A stretch of 64,000 bases of DNA, taken from the NCBI RefSeq assembly GCF_003047295.1, contig NZ_PZYZ01000004.1:1-64000 (forward strand), given 5' to 3'. This stretch comes from Nocardioides sediminis. GTDB taxonomy: Bacteria; Actinomycetota; Actinomycetes; Propionibacteriales; Nocardioidaceae. Under the pieces are notes generated by a model. That model did no database searches and was not told where the DNA came from. It saw nothing but the letters and a program-made list of their open reading frames with translations. Shown piece after piece: positions 33,285 to 47,548 of this stretch (position 1 is the first letter of the stretch; every line of letters begins with the position of its first letter). The position numbers and the translations under genes are program-made.

Positions 33285-34733
33285 GTGGAACACCCGGAGA
33301 CCGACCTGGGGACGGTCTGGCGCGCCATCGTCCGTGACCTGCAGCCCAACCAGCGTGCCTGGCTGCGCGCGAGCGAGCCGGTGACGCTGCACGAGAGCAC
33401 GGCCATCATCGCCGTGCCCAACGACTTCACCCGCAACCAGCTCGAGGGCCGGCTGCGTGGCCAGCTCGAGGACGCCTTGAGCGACGCCCTCGGCCGGGAG
33501 ATCCGCCTGGCCGTCACGGTCAACCCCGCACTGGAGGCGGAGGGGCCCGCCGATGTCGTCGCCCACGACGTCGAGCAGCGAGACATCGACATGTCGACAA
33601 AGTCACATGACGACATGTCGACCCCGGTGGGGATCGCACCGCTCCCCAGCGTCGCGGACGAGCCGGCCCCCGAGCGCCGGGCGGGCTCCGCCCTCGAGAC
33701 CCGCCTCAACCCCAAGTACACGTTCGAGACGTTCGTCATCGGGTCCTCCAACCGCTTCCCGCACGCGGCCGCGGTCGCGGTGGCCGAGGCGCCGGGCAAG
33801 GCCTACAACCCGCTCCTGGTCTACGGGGAGTCCGGGCTGGGCAAGACGCACCTGCTGCACGCGATCGGGCACTACGTCCGCAGCCTCTACACCGGGGCCA
33901 AGGTGCGCTACGTCTCCAGCGAGGAGTTCACCAACGAGTTCATCAACGCGATCCGCGACGACCGGCAGGACCGCTTCAAGCGGCGCTACCGCGACGTCGA
34001 CGTCCTGCTGATCGACGACATCCAGTTCCTCGAGGGCAAGACGCAGACCCAGGAGGAGTTCTTCCACACGTTCAACACCCTCCACAACGCCAACAAGCAG
34101 ATCGTGCTGACCTCCGACCGCGCCCCCAAGCGTCTCGAGGCCCTGGAGGACCGGCTGCGCAACCGGTTCGAGTGGGGCTTGATCACCGACGTGCAGCCGC
34201 CCGACCTCGAGACCCGCATCGCGATCCTGCGCAAGAAGGCCGCCATGGACCGCCTCACCGCGCCCCCGGACGTCCTCGAGTTCATCGCCAGCAAGATCCA
34301 GACCAACATCCGCGAGCTCGAGGGTGCGCTGATCCGGGTGACCGCGTTCGCCAACCTCAACCGCCAGGACGTCGACATGACCCTGGCCGAGATCGTCCTC
34401 AAGGACCTGATCCCCGAGGGCGGCGAGCCGGAGATCACCCCCGGCCTGATCATCGCCCAGACCGCCGCCTACTTCGGCGTCTCCATCGAGGACCTCACCG
34501 GGCCGAGCCGCGGGCGCCACCTGGTGATGGCCCGCCAGATCGGCATGTACCTGTGCCGCGAGCTCACCGACCTCTCGCTGCCCAAGATCGGCGCCGAGTT
34601 CGGCAACCGCGACCACACGACGGTCATGTACGCCGACCGCAAGATCCGCCAGCTGCTCGCCGAGCGGCGGGCCGTCTTCAACCAGGTCAGCGAGCTCACC
34701 AACCGCGTCAAGATGCAGGCCCGCCAGCCCTGA
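33285..34733 (+). CDS. dnaA: Chromosomal replication initiator DnaA
   Basis: 482 residues from the GTG at 33285, chosen because GGAGG lies 5 bases upstream; the in-frame GTG at 33273 would add four residues. Domain I (1-80) binds DnaB and partners. Domain II (about 85-135) is short and variable. The AAA+ domain has Walker A GESGLGKT (181-188) and Walker [10 protein letters not shown]. Domain IV has the DnaA signature [19 protein letters not shown] near 440. It melts oriC, located just downstream. Confidence 0.97.
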   Translation: MEHPETDLGTVWRAIVRDLQPNQRAWLRASEPVTLHESTAIIAVPNDFTRNQLEGRLRGQLEDALSDALGREIRLAVTVNPALEAEGPADVVAHDVEQRDIDMSTKSHDDMSTPVGIAPLPSVADEPAPERRAGSALETRLNPKYTFETFVIGSSNRFPHAAAVAVAEAPGKAYNPLLVYGESGLGKTHLLHAIGHYVRSLYTGAKVRYVSSEEFTNEFINAIRDDRQDRFKRRYRDVDVLLIDDIQFLEGKTQTQEEFFHTFNTLHNANKQIVLTSDRAPKRLEALEDRLRNRFEWGLITDVQPPDLETRIAILRKKAAMDRLTAPPDVLEFIASKIQTNIRELEGALIRVTAFANLNRQDVDMTLAEIVLKDLIPEGGEPEITPGLIIAQTAAYFGVSIEDLTGPSRGRHLVMARQIGMYLCRELTDLSLPKIGAEFGNRDHTTVMYADRKIRQLLAERRAVFNQVSELTNRVKMQARQP

Positions 34734-35245
34734 CCGGCCCGCACAGCGGCCCACCCCAGCACGCTCGAGCGCACGGGGCGCGCCCGTGAATCACACGGCT
34801 GTGCGATGTGGAGGACGTGTGGTTCGACGCGGCCTGTCGTGCACACCCCCTGTGGGGATCCTGCGCGACGACCGGCGACGACGCGGCGGCGTGCACACCC
34901 AGGCGCAGGCGTCGACAGGCTCCTCAACAGCCCCTGTGCACGACGATCGAGCGCCGCGACCTGCGACGACGCGAGTTGTCCACAGTTTCCACGGACCCTA
35001 TGACTCCCACGAACCTCTACACGGATCGATCGCTCGTCGAACACCACACCGCCCTCTGCCTGGGGACAACCCGACCGACGGCCGGAGCGACAACCTGACC
35101 GGCACCACCCCACGATGAGGAGCGGCATGGCAGGATTCACCTCCCACGCGCCGAGGCGTGTGGTTCGTCCCTGCCCGATCGTGCGTCCCAGCCCCCTGCT
35201 GCGAGCCACCGATCACCTGCCGTCCACCGCACCGAGGAGCCCGCA
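34734..35245. other. oriC: Candidate replication origin (oriC) between dnaA and dnaN
   Basis: 512 bases without a gene. One perfect DnaA box TTGTCCACA is at 34976-34984. A one-mismatch box on the minus strand (TGGGGACAA) is at 35061-35069. Several weaker variants such as TCGTGCACA and its complement lie around 34830-34950. Position between dnaA and dnaN is the standard actinobacterial oriC location. No obvious AT-rich 13-mer array is visible by eye. Confidence 0.8.
34976..34984 (+). promoter_or_regulatory. Perfect DnaA box TTGTCCACA
   Basis: Exact match to the actinobacterial consensus, in the middle of the dnaA-dnaN gap. Confidence 0.85.
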
Positions 35246-36379
35246 GTGAAGTTCCGCGTCGAACGCGACGTCTTCGCCGACGCCGTCGCCTGGGCGGCCC
35301 GTAGCCTCCCGGTCCGTCCCAGCGCCCCGGTGCTCGCGGGCCTGCTGATCGAGGCGAGCAACGAGGGCCTGGTCCTCTCGACCTTCGACTACGAGACCTC
35401 CGCGCGGGCCGACCTCACCGCGCAGGTCAGCGACGACGGCAGCGCCCTGGTCAGCGGTCGGCTCCTCGCCGACATCTGCCGCAGCCTGCCCAACAAGCCG
35501 GTCGACGTCGTCCTCGAGGGCCCCAAGGTCCAGCTCACGTGCGGCTCGGCGCGCTTCAGCCTCCAGACCATGCCGGTCGAGGACTACCCCAAGCTCCCGG
35601 AGATGCCGGCCGCCACCGGCACCGTCTCCAGCAACGACTTCGCGCACGCGGTCGCCCAGGCGGTCACCGCGGCCGGCCGCGACGACATGCTGCCCGTCCT
35701 CACCGGCGTACGGATCGAGATCGACGGCCCGACCATGTCGCTGCTGGCCACCGACCGCTTCCGGCTCTCGCACCGCGAGCTGACGTGGAACCCGCAGACC
35801 CCCGACGCGTCGGTGGCCGCCCTGGTCCCGGCCAAGGTGCTCGGCGACACCGCCAAGTCGATGACCTCGGGCGCCGAGGTGACCATCGCGCTGAGCACCG
35901 GCGGCACCGGTGAGGGCCTGATCGGCTTCGAGGGCACCGGCCTGGGCGGCGTACGACGCACCACCACCCGACTCCTGGACGGCGAGTTCCCCAAGGTGCG
36001 CTCGCTGTTCCCCAACGAGCACCTGACCGTGGCCAAGGTCAACAAGCAGGAGCTCATCGACACGGTCCGCCGTGTCGCCCTGGTGGCCGAGCGCAACACC
36101 GCGGTCCAGCTCAAGTTCGGCGACGACCAGCTGGTCCTCGACGCCGGCAGCGGCGACGAGGCGATGGCCACCGAGGCGATCGACGCCGAGATCACGGGTG
36201 ACGACCTGACCACGGGCTTCAACCCGCAGTTCCTGCTCGACGGCCTGACCGCGCTCGACGGCGAGTTCGTCGACCTGTCGTTCACCCAGGCGACCAAGCC
36301 GGTGGTCATCTCGAGCACCGACGCGGGCGAGGACAACGGCTTCCGCTACCTGTTGATGCCGCGCCGGCTGCTCAGCTAG
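35246..36379 (+). CDS. dnaN: DNA polymerase III sliding clamp (beta subunit)
   Basis: 377 residues, the usual length. The ring-shaped clamp tethers Pol III to DNA. Three repeats of the clamp fold are visible, starting MKFRVERDVFADAVAWAARSL; PVLTGVRIEIDG and ATDRFRLSHREL mark the second. It ends FRYLLMPRRLLS, the canonical C-terminus near the partner-binding pocket. The GTG start follows GAGGAG. Confidence 0.97.
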   Translation: MKFRVERDVFADAVAWAARSLPVRPSAPVLAGLLIEASNEGLVLSTFDYETSARADLTAQVSDDGSALVSGRLLADICRSLPNKPVDVVLEGPKVQLTCGSARFSLQTMPVEDYPKLPEMPAATGTVSSNDFAHAVAQAVTAAGRDDMLPVLTGVRIEIDGPTMSLLATDRFRLSHRELTWNPQTPDASVAALVPAKVLGDTAKSMTSGAEVTIALSTGGTGEGLIGFEGTGLGGVRRTTTRLLDGEFPKVRSLFPNEHLTVAKVNKQELIDTVRRVALVAERNTAVQLKFGDDQLVLDAGSGDEAMATEAIDAEITGDDLTTGFNPQFLLDGLTALDGEFVDLSFTQATKPVVISSTDAGEDNGFRYLLMPRRLLS

Positions 36380-36491
36380 CGCGACCCGTCCCGGTTAGGT
36401 CTCCCCCTGCCCGTCGCGACGGCGGTCGGGGTGGTGGTTGAGTGGGGCCAGCAGCACGGACGAAGCCACACGATCCTCGGAGGGCACACGC

Positions 36492-37469
36492 ATGGACATC
36501 GGACTCGTCGGCCTCGGCAAGATGGGCGGCAACATGCGCGAGCGGCTGCGCCGTGCGGGGCACACCGTGGTCGGCTACGACCGCAACCCCGACGTCAGCG
36601 ACGTCGACTCGCTCGCCGCGCTCGTCGAGGCGCTGCCGAGCCCCAAGGTCGTGTGGGTCATGGTCCCCGCCGGCGACCCCACCCGGGCGACGGTGAAGGA
36701 GCTCGGAGACCTGCTCGGCGAGGGCGACGTGGTGGTCGACGGCGGCAACTCCCGCTGGACCGACGACCTCGCCAACGCCGAGCTGCTGCGCGAGAAGGGC
36801 GTCGGCTACGTCGACTGCGGCGTCTCCGGCGGCGTCTGGGGGCTGGAGAACGGCTACGCCCTGATGTACGGCGGCGACGCGGCCGACATCGAGAAGGTCC
36901 AGCCCGCCTTCGACGCGCTGAAGCCCGAGGGCGACTTCGGGGCCGTGCACGCCGGCAAGGTCGGCGCCGGGCACTTCTCCAAGATGGTCCACAACGGCAT
37001 CGAGTACGCCGTGATGCAGGCCTACGCCGAGGGCTGGGAGCTGCTCGAGGCGGCCGACCTGACCGACAACGTCACCGAGGTCTTCCGCTCGTGGCGCGAG
37101 GGCACCGTCATCAGGTCCTGGCTGCTGGACCTCATGGTCGCCGCGCTCGACGACGACCCGGGCCTGTCCCGGATCGCCGGCTACGCCGAGGACTCCGGGG
37201 AGGGCCGCTGGACCGTCGAGGCCGGCATCGAGCACGCCGTCGCCACCCCGGCGATCACCGCCGCGCTCTACGCGCGCTTCGTCTCCCGCCAGGAGGACTC
37301 GCCGACCATGAAGGCGGTCGCGGCGATGCGCAACCAGTTCGGCGGCCACGCCGTGCGGACCGCGGCCCCCGAGGGCGGCGACGCCGCCGGGACCAACGGC
37401 TCCCCCGACCAGTCGGGGGCGGCCCAGCAGGCCGGTGCCGGCGAGGGTCGCCAGACGGGTGAGAGCTAG
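36492..37469 (+). CDS. gnd: 6-phosphogluconate dehydrogenase (decarboxylating), short form
   Basis: 325 residues. It oxidises 6-phosphogluconate to ribulose-5-phosphate. Dinucleotide-binding GLVGLGKMGGNM opens the protein; DGGNSRWTDD, the substrate loop CGVSGGVWGLENGYALMYGG and KMVHNGIEYAVMQAYAEG follow. At about 300 core residues it lacks the long C-terminal domain of E. coli Gnd, as in the NAD-linked short family. The last 25 residues are Gly/Ala/Gln-rich. gnd between dnaN and recF is common in actinobacteria. GGAGGG precedes the ATG. Confidence 0.94.
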   Translation: MDIGLVGLGKMGGNMRERLRRAGHTVVGYDRNPDVSDVDSLAALVEALPSPKVVWVMVPAGDPTRATVKELGDLLGEGDVVVDGGNSRWTDDLANAELLREKGVGYVDCGVSGGVWGLENGYALMYGGDAADIEKVQPAFDALKPEGDFGAVHAGKVGAGHFSKMVHNGIEYAVMQAYAEGWELLEAADLTDNVTEVFRSWREGTVIRSWLLDLMVAALDDDPGLSRIAGYAEDSGEGRWTVEAGIEHAVATPAITAALYARFVSRQEDSPTMKAVAAMRNQFGGHAVRTAAPEGGDAAGTNGSPDQSGAAQQAGAGEGRQTGES

Positions 37470-37475
37470 GCCGTC

Positions 37476-38618
37476 GTGCACGTCGCGCACCTGACCCTGC
37501 ACGACTTCCGGTCCTACGCCGACCTCGACGTCGAGCTGGGCCCGGGCGCGACGGCGTTCATCGGCCGCAACGGCCAGGGCAAGACCAACCTCGTCGAGGC
37601 GATCGACTACCTCTCGCGGCTCTCCTCGCACCGGGTCGCCTCCGACGCCCCGCTGGTCCGGGCCGGCGCGGACCAGGCCGTCGTGCGCGCCGCGGTCGTG
37701 CGCGACGGGCGTACGGCGGTGCTCGAGGTCGAGCTCAACCCCGGCCGGGCCAACCGGGCGCGGATCAACCGCTCCCCCCTCCCCCGACCACGCGAGATCA
37801 TCGGCCTGGTGCGCACCGTGGTCTTCGCGCCTGACGACCTGACCCTGGTCAAGGGGGACCCCGGCGACCGGCGCAAGTTCCTCGACGACCTGCTCCTACT
37901 GCGCGCGCCGCGGCTCGGCGGGGTCCGCGCCGACTACGACCGGATCCTCAAGCAGCGCAACACCCTGCTCAAGACCGCCGGCGTGGCGCGCGGCGAGGCC
38001 CGCGACACGGCGCTGTCCACCCTGGGCGTGTGGGACGCCCACCTCGCACGCGTGGGCGCCGAGGTGCTCGCCGCCCGGCTCCGGCTGGTCGACGACCTGC
38101 GCCCCTACGTCGGCAAGGCCTACGAGGCCGTGGCCCGCGGGGCGAGCCGCGACGACGCCGAGATCGCCTACAAGCCGTCCTTCGAGCTCGACGGCGCGAC
38201 GGACGCCGGCGACCTGACTGAGGCGCTGCTCGCCGAGCTGGAGCGGCGCCGCAAGGACGAGCTGGACCGCGGGATCTCGCTGGTCGGGCCGCACCGCGAC
38301 GAGCTGCTGCTCACCCTCGGCAACGACGAGCTGCGGCTGCCGGTCAAGGGCTACGCCTCCCACGGCGAGTCCTGGTCGTTCGCGCTCGCGCTGCGCCTGG
38401 CGTCGTACGACCTGCTGCGCGCCGACGGGGACGACCCCATCCTGGTGCTCGACGACGTCTTCGCCGAGCTGGACGCGGAGCGGCGACGCCAGCTGGCCGA
38501 GCTGGTCGCGGGCGCCGAGCAGGTGCTGGTGACCGCGGCGGTGGCCGCGGACGTGCCGGCGGCGCTGCAGGGCGTGCGGTTCCTCGTCGCCGACGGGGAG
38601 GTGCGTCGTGACGACTGA
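37476..38618 (+). CDS. recF: DNA replication/repair protein RecF
   Basis: 380 residues, SMC-like ATPase that loads RecA at gaps. Walker A GRNGQGKT (30-37), the signature-like [18 protein letters not shown], and Walker [14 protein letters not shown] are present, and the N-terminus [17 protein letters not shown] is typical. It starts at GTG 6 bases after gnd and overlaps dciA by 11 bases. Confidence 0.96.
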   Translation: MHVAHLTLHDFRSYADLDVELGPGATAFIGRNGQGKTNLVEAIDYLSRLSSHRVASDAPLVRAGADQAVVRAAVVRDGRTAVLEVELNPGRANRARINRSPLPRPREIIGLVRTVVFAPDDLTLVKGDPGDRRKFLDDLLLLRAPRLGGVRADYDRILKQRNTLLKTAGVARGEARDTALSTLGVWDAHLARVGAEVLAARLRLVDDLRPYVGKAYEAVARGASRDDAEIAYKPSFELDGATDAGDLTEALLAELERRRKDELDRGISLVGPHRDELLLTLGNDELRLPVKGYASHGESWSFALALRLASYDLLRADGDDPILVLDDVFAELDAERRRQLAELVAGAEQVLVTAAVAADVPAALQGVRFLVADGEVRRDD

Positions 38619-39195
38619 GCCGCCCGAGGGGACCGGGGAGGACGTCGTGCATCCGGACCCGCCGGCCGAGGACCCGGACCGTCGGGACGACGGGCTCGAC
38701 CTCGCCCGGGCGGCTCGCCGCGCCGCGGGCGCCGTACCCGGTCCGCAGCAGGCCAGGCGGCGCCGACCGCGTACGACGCCCGTCGACGCCCCGCGGCGGC
38801 GCGGCGGACCGCGGACGTCGGGGGCCTTCCCCTCCGACCGCGACCCGCAGCTGGTCGAGACGGCGCTGGAGCGGCTCGTCGCCAACCACGGGTGGGAGCT
38901 CGACCTGCGGGTGCAGTCGGTGTTCGGGCGCTGGGCCGAGCTGGTCGGCGACGAGGTGGCCTCCCACTGCACGCCCGAGTCGTTCGCCGACACCCGCCTG
39001 GTCGTGCGCACCGACTCCACGGCCTGGGCCACCCAGCTCAAGCTGCTGGCGCCGACCGTGGTGAGGCGTCTCAACGAGGAGCTCGGGCACGGGACGGTCA
39101 CCGTGATCGACATCCAGGGACCCCACCTCCCGAGCTGGAAGAAGGGGCGGTTCTCCAGCCGCGACGGCCGGGGACCGCGGGACACCTACGGGTGA
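38608..39195 (+). CDS. dciA: DUF721 / DciA-type helicase-loader protein
   Basis: 195 residues. The DUF721 (DciA) domain occupies the C-terminal half ([38 protein letters not shown]). The first 80 residues are a disordered Arg/Pro-rich tail. DciA is the ancestral loader or regulator of DnaB in bacteria lacking DnaC/DnaI, as shown in mycobacteria and others. It is found here in its usual place between recF and gyrB, overlapping the recF stop. Confidence 0.92.
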   Translation: MTTEPPEGTGEDVVHPDPPAEDPDRRDDGLDLARAARRAAGAVPGPQQARRRRPRTTPVDAPRRRGGPRTSGAFPSDRDPQLVETALERLVANHGWELDLRVQSVFGRWAELVGDEVASHCTPESFADTRLVVRTDSTAWATQLKLLAPTVVRRLNEELGHGTVTVIDIQGPHLPSWKKGRFSSRDGRGPRDTYG

Positions 39196-39286
39196 GGAGG
39201 GGGGTCGCGAAATGACGATCTCCCGGCCCGTTGGCCGTACAGGGGCCTGTCCGACCCCCTGAACGGCGCTCCGCGAGGCCCTCACG

Positions 39287-39306
39287 GGGCCCTCAGGGGC
39301 CCTTTT
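39287..39306 (+). terminator. Terminator after dciA
   Basis: GGGCCC-TCAG-GGGCCC stem followed by TTTT, ahead of the gyrB promoter. Confidence 0.8.
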
Positions 39307-39363
39307 CATCCACAGATGGGTGTTTCCCCGGGGCAGGTACGTGGATTGTGGGCCCGTGACGGG

Positions 39364-39369
39364 TAGACT
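39364..39369 (+). promoter_or_regulatory. -10 box (TAGACT) of gyrB
   Basis: TAGACT lies 84 bases before the gyrB GTG, after the dciA terminator. The -35 is not clear. Confidence 0.45.
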
Positions 39370-39452
39370 GAGGACTCGGGTCGCCGGCTCACCAGTCGCG
39401 GCCCTCTCCTATGTCACCGGCCCGACGCGGCCGACCAGTAGATGAGGTACGC

Positions 39453-41522
<2,070 letters not shown>

Positions 41523-41576
41523 GTGTCTAAGACCAGACCTAGATTCGAGTAGATCTCCCGAGAAGGACACTGATCC

Positions 41577-44378
<2,802 letters not shown>

Positions 44379-44381
44379 TCC

Positions 44382-44951
44382 ATGTCCGAGCGCACCGCTT
44401 CCCGACCGCAGGGCAGCCCGCGCGGTGACGACCCCGCCGCGTCTCGGCCCTCCCTGGGCGCGAGGGTCCAGGCCAAGCTGTCCAACGCCGCGACCGAGCA
44501 CCGCGCCAACGCCGACGCCGAGGCCAAGGACCCGCGCCTCGGTCGCCGCGCCACCGACCGGCCGAGGAGCAAGTCCCCCCGCCGCGCACGGCTGCGGCTG
44601 ACCCGGGTCGACCCCTGGTCGGTGATGAAGACCTCCTTCCTGCTGTCGGTGGCCTTCGGTGTGGTGACCTTCGTGGCGGTCTTCATGGTCTGGTCGGTGC
44701 TCGGCGCCGCCGGCGTGTGGGACTCCATCAACGCGACCGTGGCCAGCGTCGTCGAGGGGGACACCAACACCAGCGACTTCGACGTCACCGACTACGTCGG
44801 GATGGGCCGCGTGCTCGGCTTCACGCTGTTGGTCAGCATCATCGACGTGATCCTGCTGACCGCCATCGCGACCCTGACGGCGTTCCTCTACAACATGTCC
44901 GCGGCCCTGCTCGGGGGCATCGAGGTCACCCTCGCGGAGGACGAGCGCTGA
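44382..44951 (+). CDS. DUF3566 transmembrane protein
   Basis: 189 residues. A basic, polar N-terminal half (1-70) is followed by the DUF3566 domain with two membrane helices (about 82-108 and 147-172). It matches mycobacterial Rv0007, which also directly follows gyrA. Function is unknown. It is 3 bases after gyrA and ends at the terminator at 44972. Confidence 0.9.
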   Translation: MSERTASRPQGSPRGDDPAASRPSLGARVQAKLSNAATEHRANADAEAKDPRLGRRATDRPRSKSPRRARLRLTRVDPWSVMKTSFLLSVAFGVVTFVAVFMVWSVLGAAGVWDSINATVASVVEGDTNTSDFDVTDYVGMGRVLGFTLLVSIIDVILLTAIATLTAFLYNMSAALLGGIEVTLAEDER

Positions 44952-44971
44952 GCCCTGCTGCGGTCGTCGTA

Positions 44972-44990
44972 CGCCGGGTACCGGCGTTTT
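44972..44990 (+). terminator. Terminator of the gyrB-gyrA-DUF3566 operon
   Basis: CGCCGG-GTA-CCGGCG followed by TTTT. Confidence 0.85.
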
Positions 44991-45018
44991 GTGACGGTCC
45001 TCCGGCGTGGGGTAGTGT
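44989..45018 (+). promoter_or_regulatory. Promoter of the tRNA-Ile cluster
   Basis: TTGTGA (44989-44994), an 18-base spacer and TAGTGT (45013-45018), about 50 bases before the tRNA. A CGGCCGCC/GGCGGCCG hairpin lies between the promoter and the tRNA. Confidence 0.55.
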
Positions 45019-45065
45019 TCCCCCTCGGCCGCCCGTGGCGGCCGTGTCGTCGTCCGCGGCGACTC

Positions 45066-45139
45066 GGGCCTATAGCTCAGACGGTTAGAGCGCTTCCCTG
45101 ATAAGGAAGAGGTCACAGGTTCAAGTCCTGTTAGGCCCA
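45066..45139 (+). tRNA. tRNA-Ile (GAT anticodon)
   Basis: All arms fold: acceptor GGGCCTA/TAGGCCC, D-arm GCTC/GAGC, anticodon stem CTTCC/GGAAG with loop CTGATAA (anticodon GAT at 45100-45102), and T-arm ACAGG/CCTGT with TTCAAGT. The discriminator is A; the gene continues CCG, so the terminal CCA is not encoded and must be added by the cca product. Confidence 0.97.
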
Positions 45140-45187
45140 CCGACGTCCCACCCGTGGCTCGTGCCCCGCCCCCTTGGAGGAGCGCCC

Positions 45188-45313
45188 GTGAAGAAGATCA
45201 TCCTGGTCCTGCTCGCCGTGGGCGGTGCCGCACTCGCCAAGAAGAAGATGGACGAGGGCAAGTCCGAGCAGGCCCTGTGGGCCGAGGCGACCGACACCGT
45301 CCACAAGTCCTGA
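45188..45313 (+). CDS. DLW-39-family micro-protein
   Basis: 41 residues starting [20 protein letters not shown], with a short hydrophobic N-terminal helix, a basic KKK junction, and [16 protein letters not shown]. The LWAEATD part matches the small actinobacterial DLW-39 family, usually about 39 residues; here the D of DLW is replaced by A. GGAGGAG precedes the GTG. It is sandwiched between two tRNA genes. No function is known for the family. Confidence 0.85.
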   Translation: MKKIILVLLAVGGAALAKKKMDEGKSEQALWAEATDTVHKS

Positions 45314-45316
45314 TCC

Positions 45317-45334
45317 GTCGGCCCGCGGGCCGAC
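45317..45334. repeat. 8-bp perfect hairpin between the micro-protein and tRNA-Ala
   Basis: GTCGGCCC-GC-GGGCCGAC, with no U-tract. It may be an RNA processing or attenuation element before tRNA-Ala. Confidence 0.5.
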
Positions 45335-45337
45335 CCA

Positions 45338-45413
45338 GGGGCCTTGGCGCAATTGGTAGCGCACCTGCTTTGCAAGCAGGGGGTTAGGGGTTCGAGTCCC
45401 CTAGGCTCCACCA
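45338..45413 (+). tRNA. tRNA-Ala (TGC anticodon)
   Basis: Acceptor GGGGCCT/AGGCTCC with one G-U pair, anticodon stem CCTGC/GCAGG with anticodon TGC at 45371-45373, and T-arm AGGGG/CCCCT with TTCGAGT. The tRNA body ends at A45410, and CCA (45411-45413) is encoded, unlike the Ile tRNA nearby. Confidence 0.97.
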
Positions 45414-45429
45414 CGACGACGTCGGGCCC

Positions 45430-45435
45430 TAGCCT
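45430..45435 (+). promoter_or_regulatory. -10 box (TAGCCT) of leaderless trkH mRNA
   Basis: TAGCCT ends 6 bases before the GTG at 45442; it is the same sequence as at nfo and femX. Confidence 0.5.
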
Positions 45436-45441
45436 CATCGG

Positions 45442-46809
45442 GTGACGTCCTCTCTCGCGCGGGCCCTGCGCCGCAACGACGGCCCGTGGCTGCGGCACCC
45501 GGCGCAGGTCGTGGTGGTCGCGTTCGCGCTCGCAGTGATCGTCGGGACGTTGCTGCTGATGCTCCCGCCGGCCCGGACCGGAGGGGACGGGGCCCCGCTG
45601 ATGGTGGCCCTGTTCACCTCCACCAGCGCGGTGTGCGTGACGGGTCTGGTCGTCGTGGACACGCCGTCGTACTGGTCGACCTTCGGTGAGGTCGTGATCC
45701 TCGCGCTGATCCAGGTCGGGGGCTTCGGGATCATGACCCTCGCGTCGCTGCTCGGCCTCCTGGTGTTCCGCCGGCTGGGCCTGCGGTCGCGACTGACGGC
45801 CGCCGCCGAGACCAAGGCCACCGGGCTCGGCGACGTCCGCACGGTGGTCAAGGGCGTCGTGGCCATCAGCCTGCTCTTCGAGCTCGCCACGGCGGTGCTG
45901 CTCACCTTGCGGTTCGCGTGGGGGTACGACGAGGCGTGGGGACGTGCGGCGTACCTCGGGGTGTTCCACGCGGTCTCGGCCTTCAACAACGCCGGGTTCG
46001 CGCTCTACAGCGACAGCCTGATGGGGTTCGTGTCGGACCCGTGGATCTGCCTGCCCATCGCGTTCGCGGTGATCGCCGGAGGACTCGGGTTCCCGGTGTG
46101 GCTCGAGCTGTACCGCCGGTTCCACCCCACGTGGGCGTGGAGCATGCACACCAGGATGACGCTGAGCGTCACGGCGGCGCTCCTGGTCCTCGGCACCGTC
46201 TTCGTGACGGCCAGCGAGTGGAGCAACCCCGCCACCCTCGGGACCCTCAGCGCGCCGGACCGCCTCCTGGCCGGCTTCTTCCAGGCCGTCATGCCGCGCA
46301 CGGCGGGCTTCAACAGCCTCGACTACGGCCAGATGCGCGACGGCACCCTGCTGGGGACCGAGATGTTGATGTTCATCGGTGGCGGGTCGGCCGGCACGGC
46401 GGGCGGCATCAAGGTGACCACGTTCATCCTGCTGTTCTTCGTGATCTTCGCCGAGGTGCGCGGCGAGTCCGACGTGGTGGCCTTCGGCCGCCGGATCGAC
46501 CCGCGCGCCATCCGCCAGGCGCTGACCGTGGCGCTGCTGTCCCTGGGCGCCGTGGTGGCGTCGACGCTCGTCATCCTGCAGGTGAGCGACGTGCCCACCG
46601 AGGACGCCCTGTTCGAGGTGGTGTCGGCCTTCGCCACCGTCGGGCTCTCGACCGGCATCACCGCCGACCTGCCCACGGCCGGGCACCTGGTCCTCACGCT
46701 GCTGATGTTCACCGGGCGCCTGGGTCCCATCACACTGGTCTCGGCGCTCGCGATGCGCGAGCACGCCGCCCTGCACCGTCTGCCGGAAGGAAGGCCACTC
46801 ATTGGCTAG
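45442..46809 (+). CDS. TrkH/KtrB-family potassium transporter, membrane subunit
   Basis: 455 residues with about 10 membrane segments forming four M1-P-M2 pore repeats. Selectivity-filter regions are visible: TSTSAVCVTGL, SAFNNAGF, MPRTAGFN and SAFATVGLSTGI. It conducts K+ (KtrB-like) into the cell, gated by the RCK protein encoded next. At this length it is closer to KtrB than to long TrkH. The next gene starts inside its last codons. Confidence 0.93.
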   Translation: MTSSLARALRRNDGPWLRHPAQVVVVAFALAVIVGTLLLMLPPARTGGDGAPLMVALFTSTSAVCVTGLVVVDTPSYWSTFGEVVILALIQVGGFGIMTLASLLGLLVFRRLGLRSRLTAAAETKATGLGDVRTVVKGVVAISLLFELATAVLLTLRFAWGYDEAWGRAAYLGVFHAVSAFNNAGFALYSDSLMGFVSDPWICLPIAFAVIAGGLGFPVWLELYRRFHPTWAWSMHTRMTLSVTAALLVLGTVFVTASEWSNPATLGTLSAPDRLLAGFFQAVMPRTAGFNSLDYGQMRDGTLLGTEMLMFIGGGSAGTAGGIKVTTFILLFFVIFAEVRGESDVVAFGRRIDPRAIRQALTVALLSLGAVVASTLVILQVSDVPTEDALFEVVSAFATVGLSTGITADLPTAGHLVLTLLMFTGRLGPITLVSALAMREHAALHRLPEGRPLIG

Positions 46810-47518
46810 GAAGAACATCGACGGCGTCGTGGTGGTCGGGCTGGGCCGCTTCGGCCGCTCGCTGGCGCTGGAGCTCACCAAGGAGGGTGTCGAGGTCCTC
46901 GGCGTCGACTCCGACCCACGGGTGGTGCGTTCCCTCGCCGGCCGGCTGACCCACGTCGTGGAGGCCGACTCCACCGACCTGGAGGCCATGCGGGAGCTCG
47001 GGGTCGCCGAGTTCGACCGCGCCGTCGTCGGCGTCGGCACCAACCTCGAGGCCAGCATCCTGTCGGCGTCGGTGGTGCTCGAGCTCGGGGTCCGACATGT
47101 GTGGTCCAAGGCCATCAGCCAGTCGCACGCCCGCATCCTGGACCAGATCGGCGTCCACCACGTCGTACGCCCCGAGCACGACATGGGCAAGCGGGTGGCG
47201 CACCTGGTCACCGGCCGGATGATCGAGTACATCGAGTTCGACGACGGCTACGCCTTCGCCAAGACCAGGCCTCCGCGCGCCCTCATCGGTCGAAGCCTCG
47301 CCGGCTTCGGGGTGCGGCAGGAGTACGGCGTCACGATCGTCGGTGTCAAGGCGGCGGGCGAGGACTTCACCTACGCCACACCCAGCACCGTGCTGCGGGA
47401 CGGCGCCGAGATCATCGTCTCCGGGCCCAAGGACAAGGTGGAGCGGTTCAGCGCGCTGGGCGACGAGGGGGGCGCCGGACCCCGGACCGAGCGCCGTACC
47501 CCTCGCCCCACCTGGTGA
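46802..47518 (+). CDS. TrkA/KtrA-family potassium channel regulator (RCK)
   Basis: 238 residues. An RCK-N Rossmann domain (VVVVGLGRFGRSLALELTKEGVEVLGVDSD, then VEADSTD) binds nucleotide and a TrkA-C domain follows from about 145. It gates the transporter encoded just upstream. The TTG start at 46802 is supported by GGAAGG upstream and by overlap with the trkH stop. The last 15 residues are basic and variable. Confidence 0.93.
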   Translation: MARKNIDGVVVVGLGRFGRSLALELTKEGVEVLGVDSDPRVVRSLAGRLTHVVEADSTDLEAMRELGVAEFDRAVVGVGTNLEASILSASVVLELGVRHVWSKAISQSHARILDQIGVHHVVRPEHDMGKRVAHLVTGRMIEYIEFDDGYAFAKTRPPRALIGRSLAGFGVRQEYGVTIVGVKAAGEDFTYATPSTVLRDGAEIIVSGPKDKVERFSALGDEGGAGPRTERRTPRPTW

Positions 47519-47548
47519 CGCGGCGGCGTACGACGCTGCGTCAGGGCG

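Noticed and set aside
34734..35245. Several small open frames between dnaA and dnaN
   Set aside because: No ribosome-binding sites or family similarity, and the region is the origin candidate with DnaA boxes.
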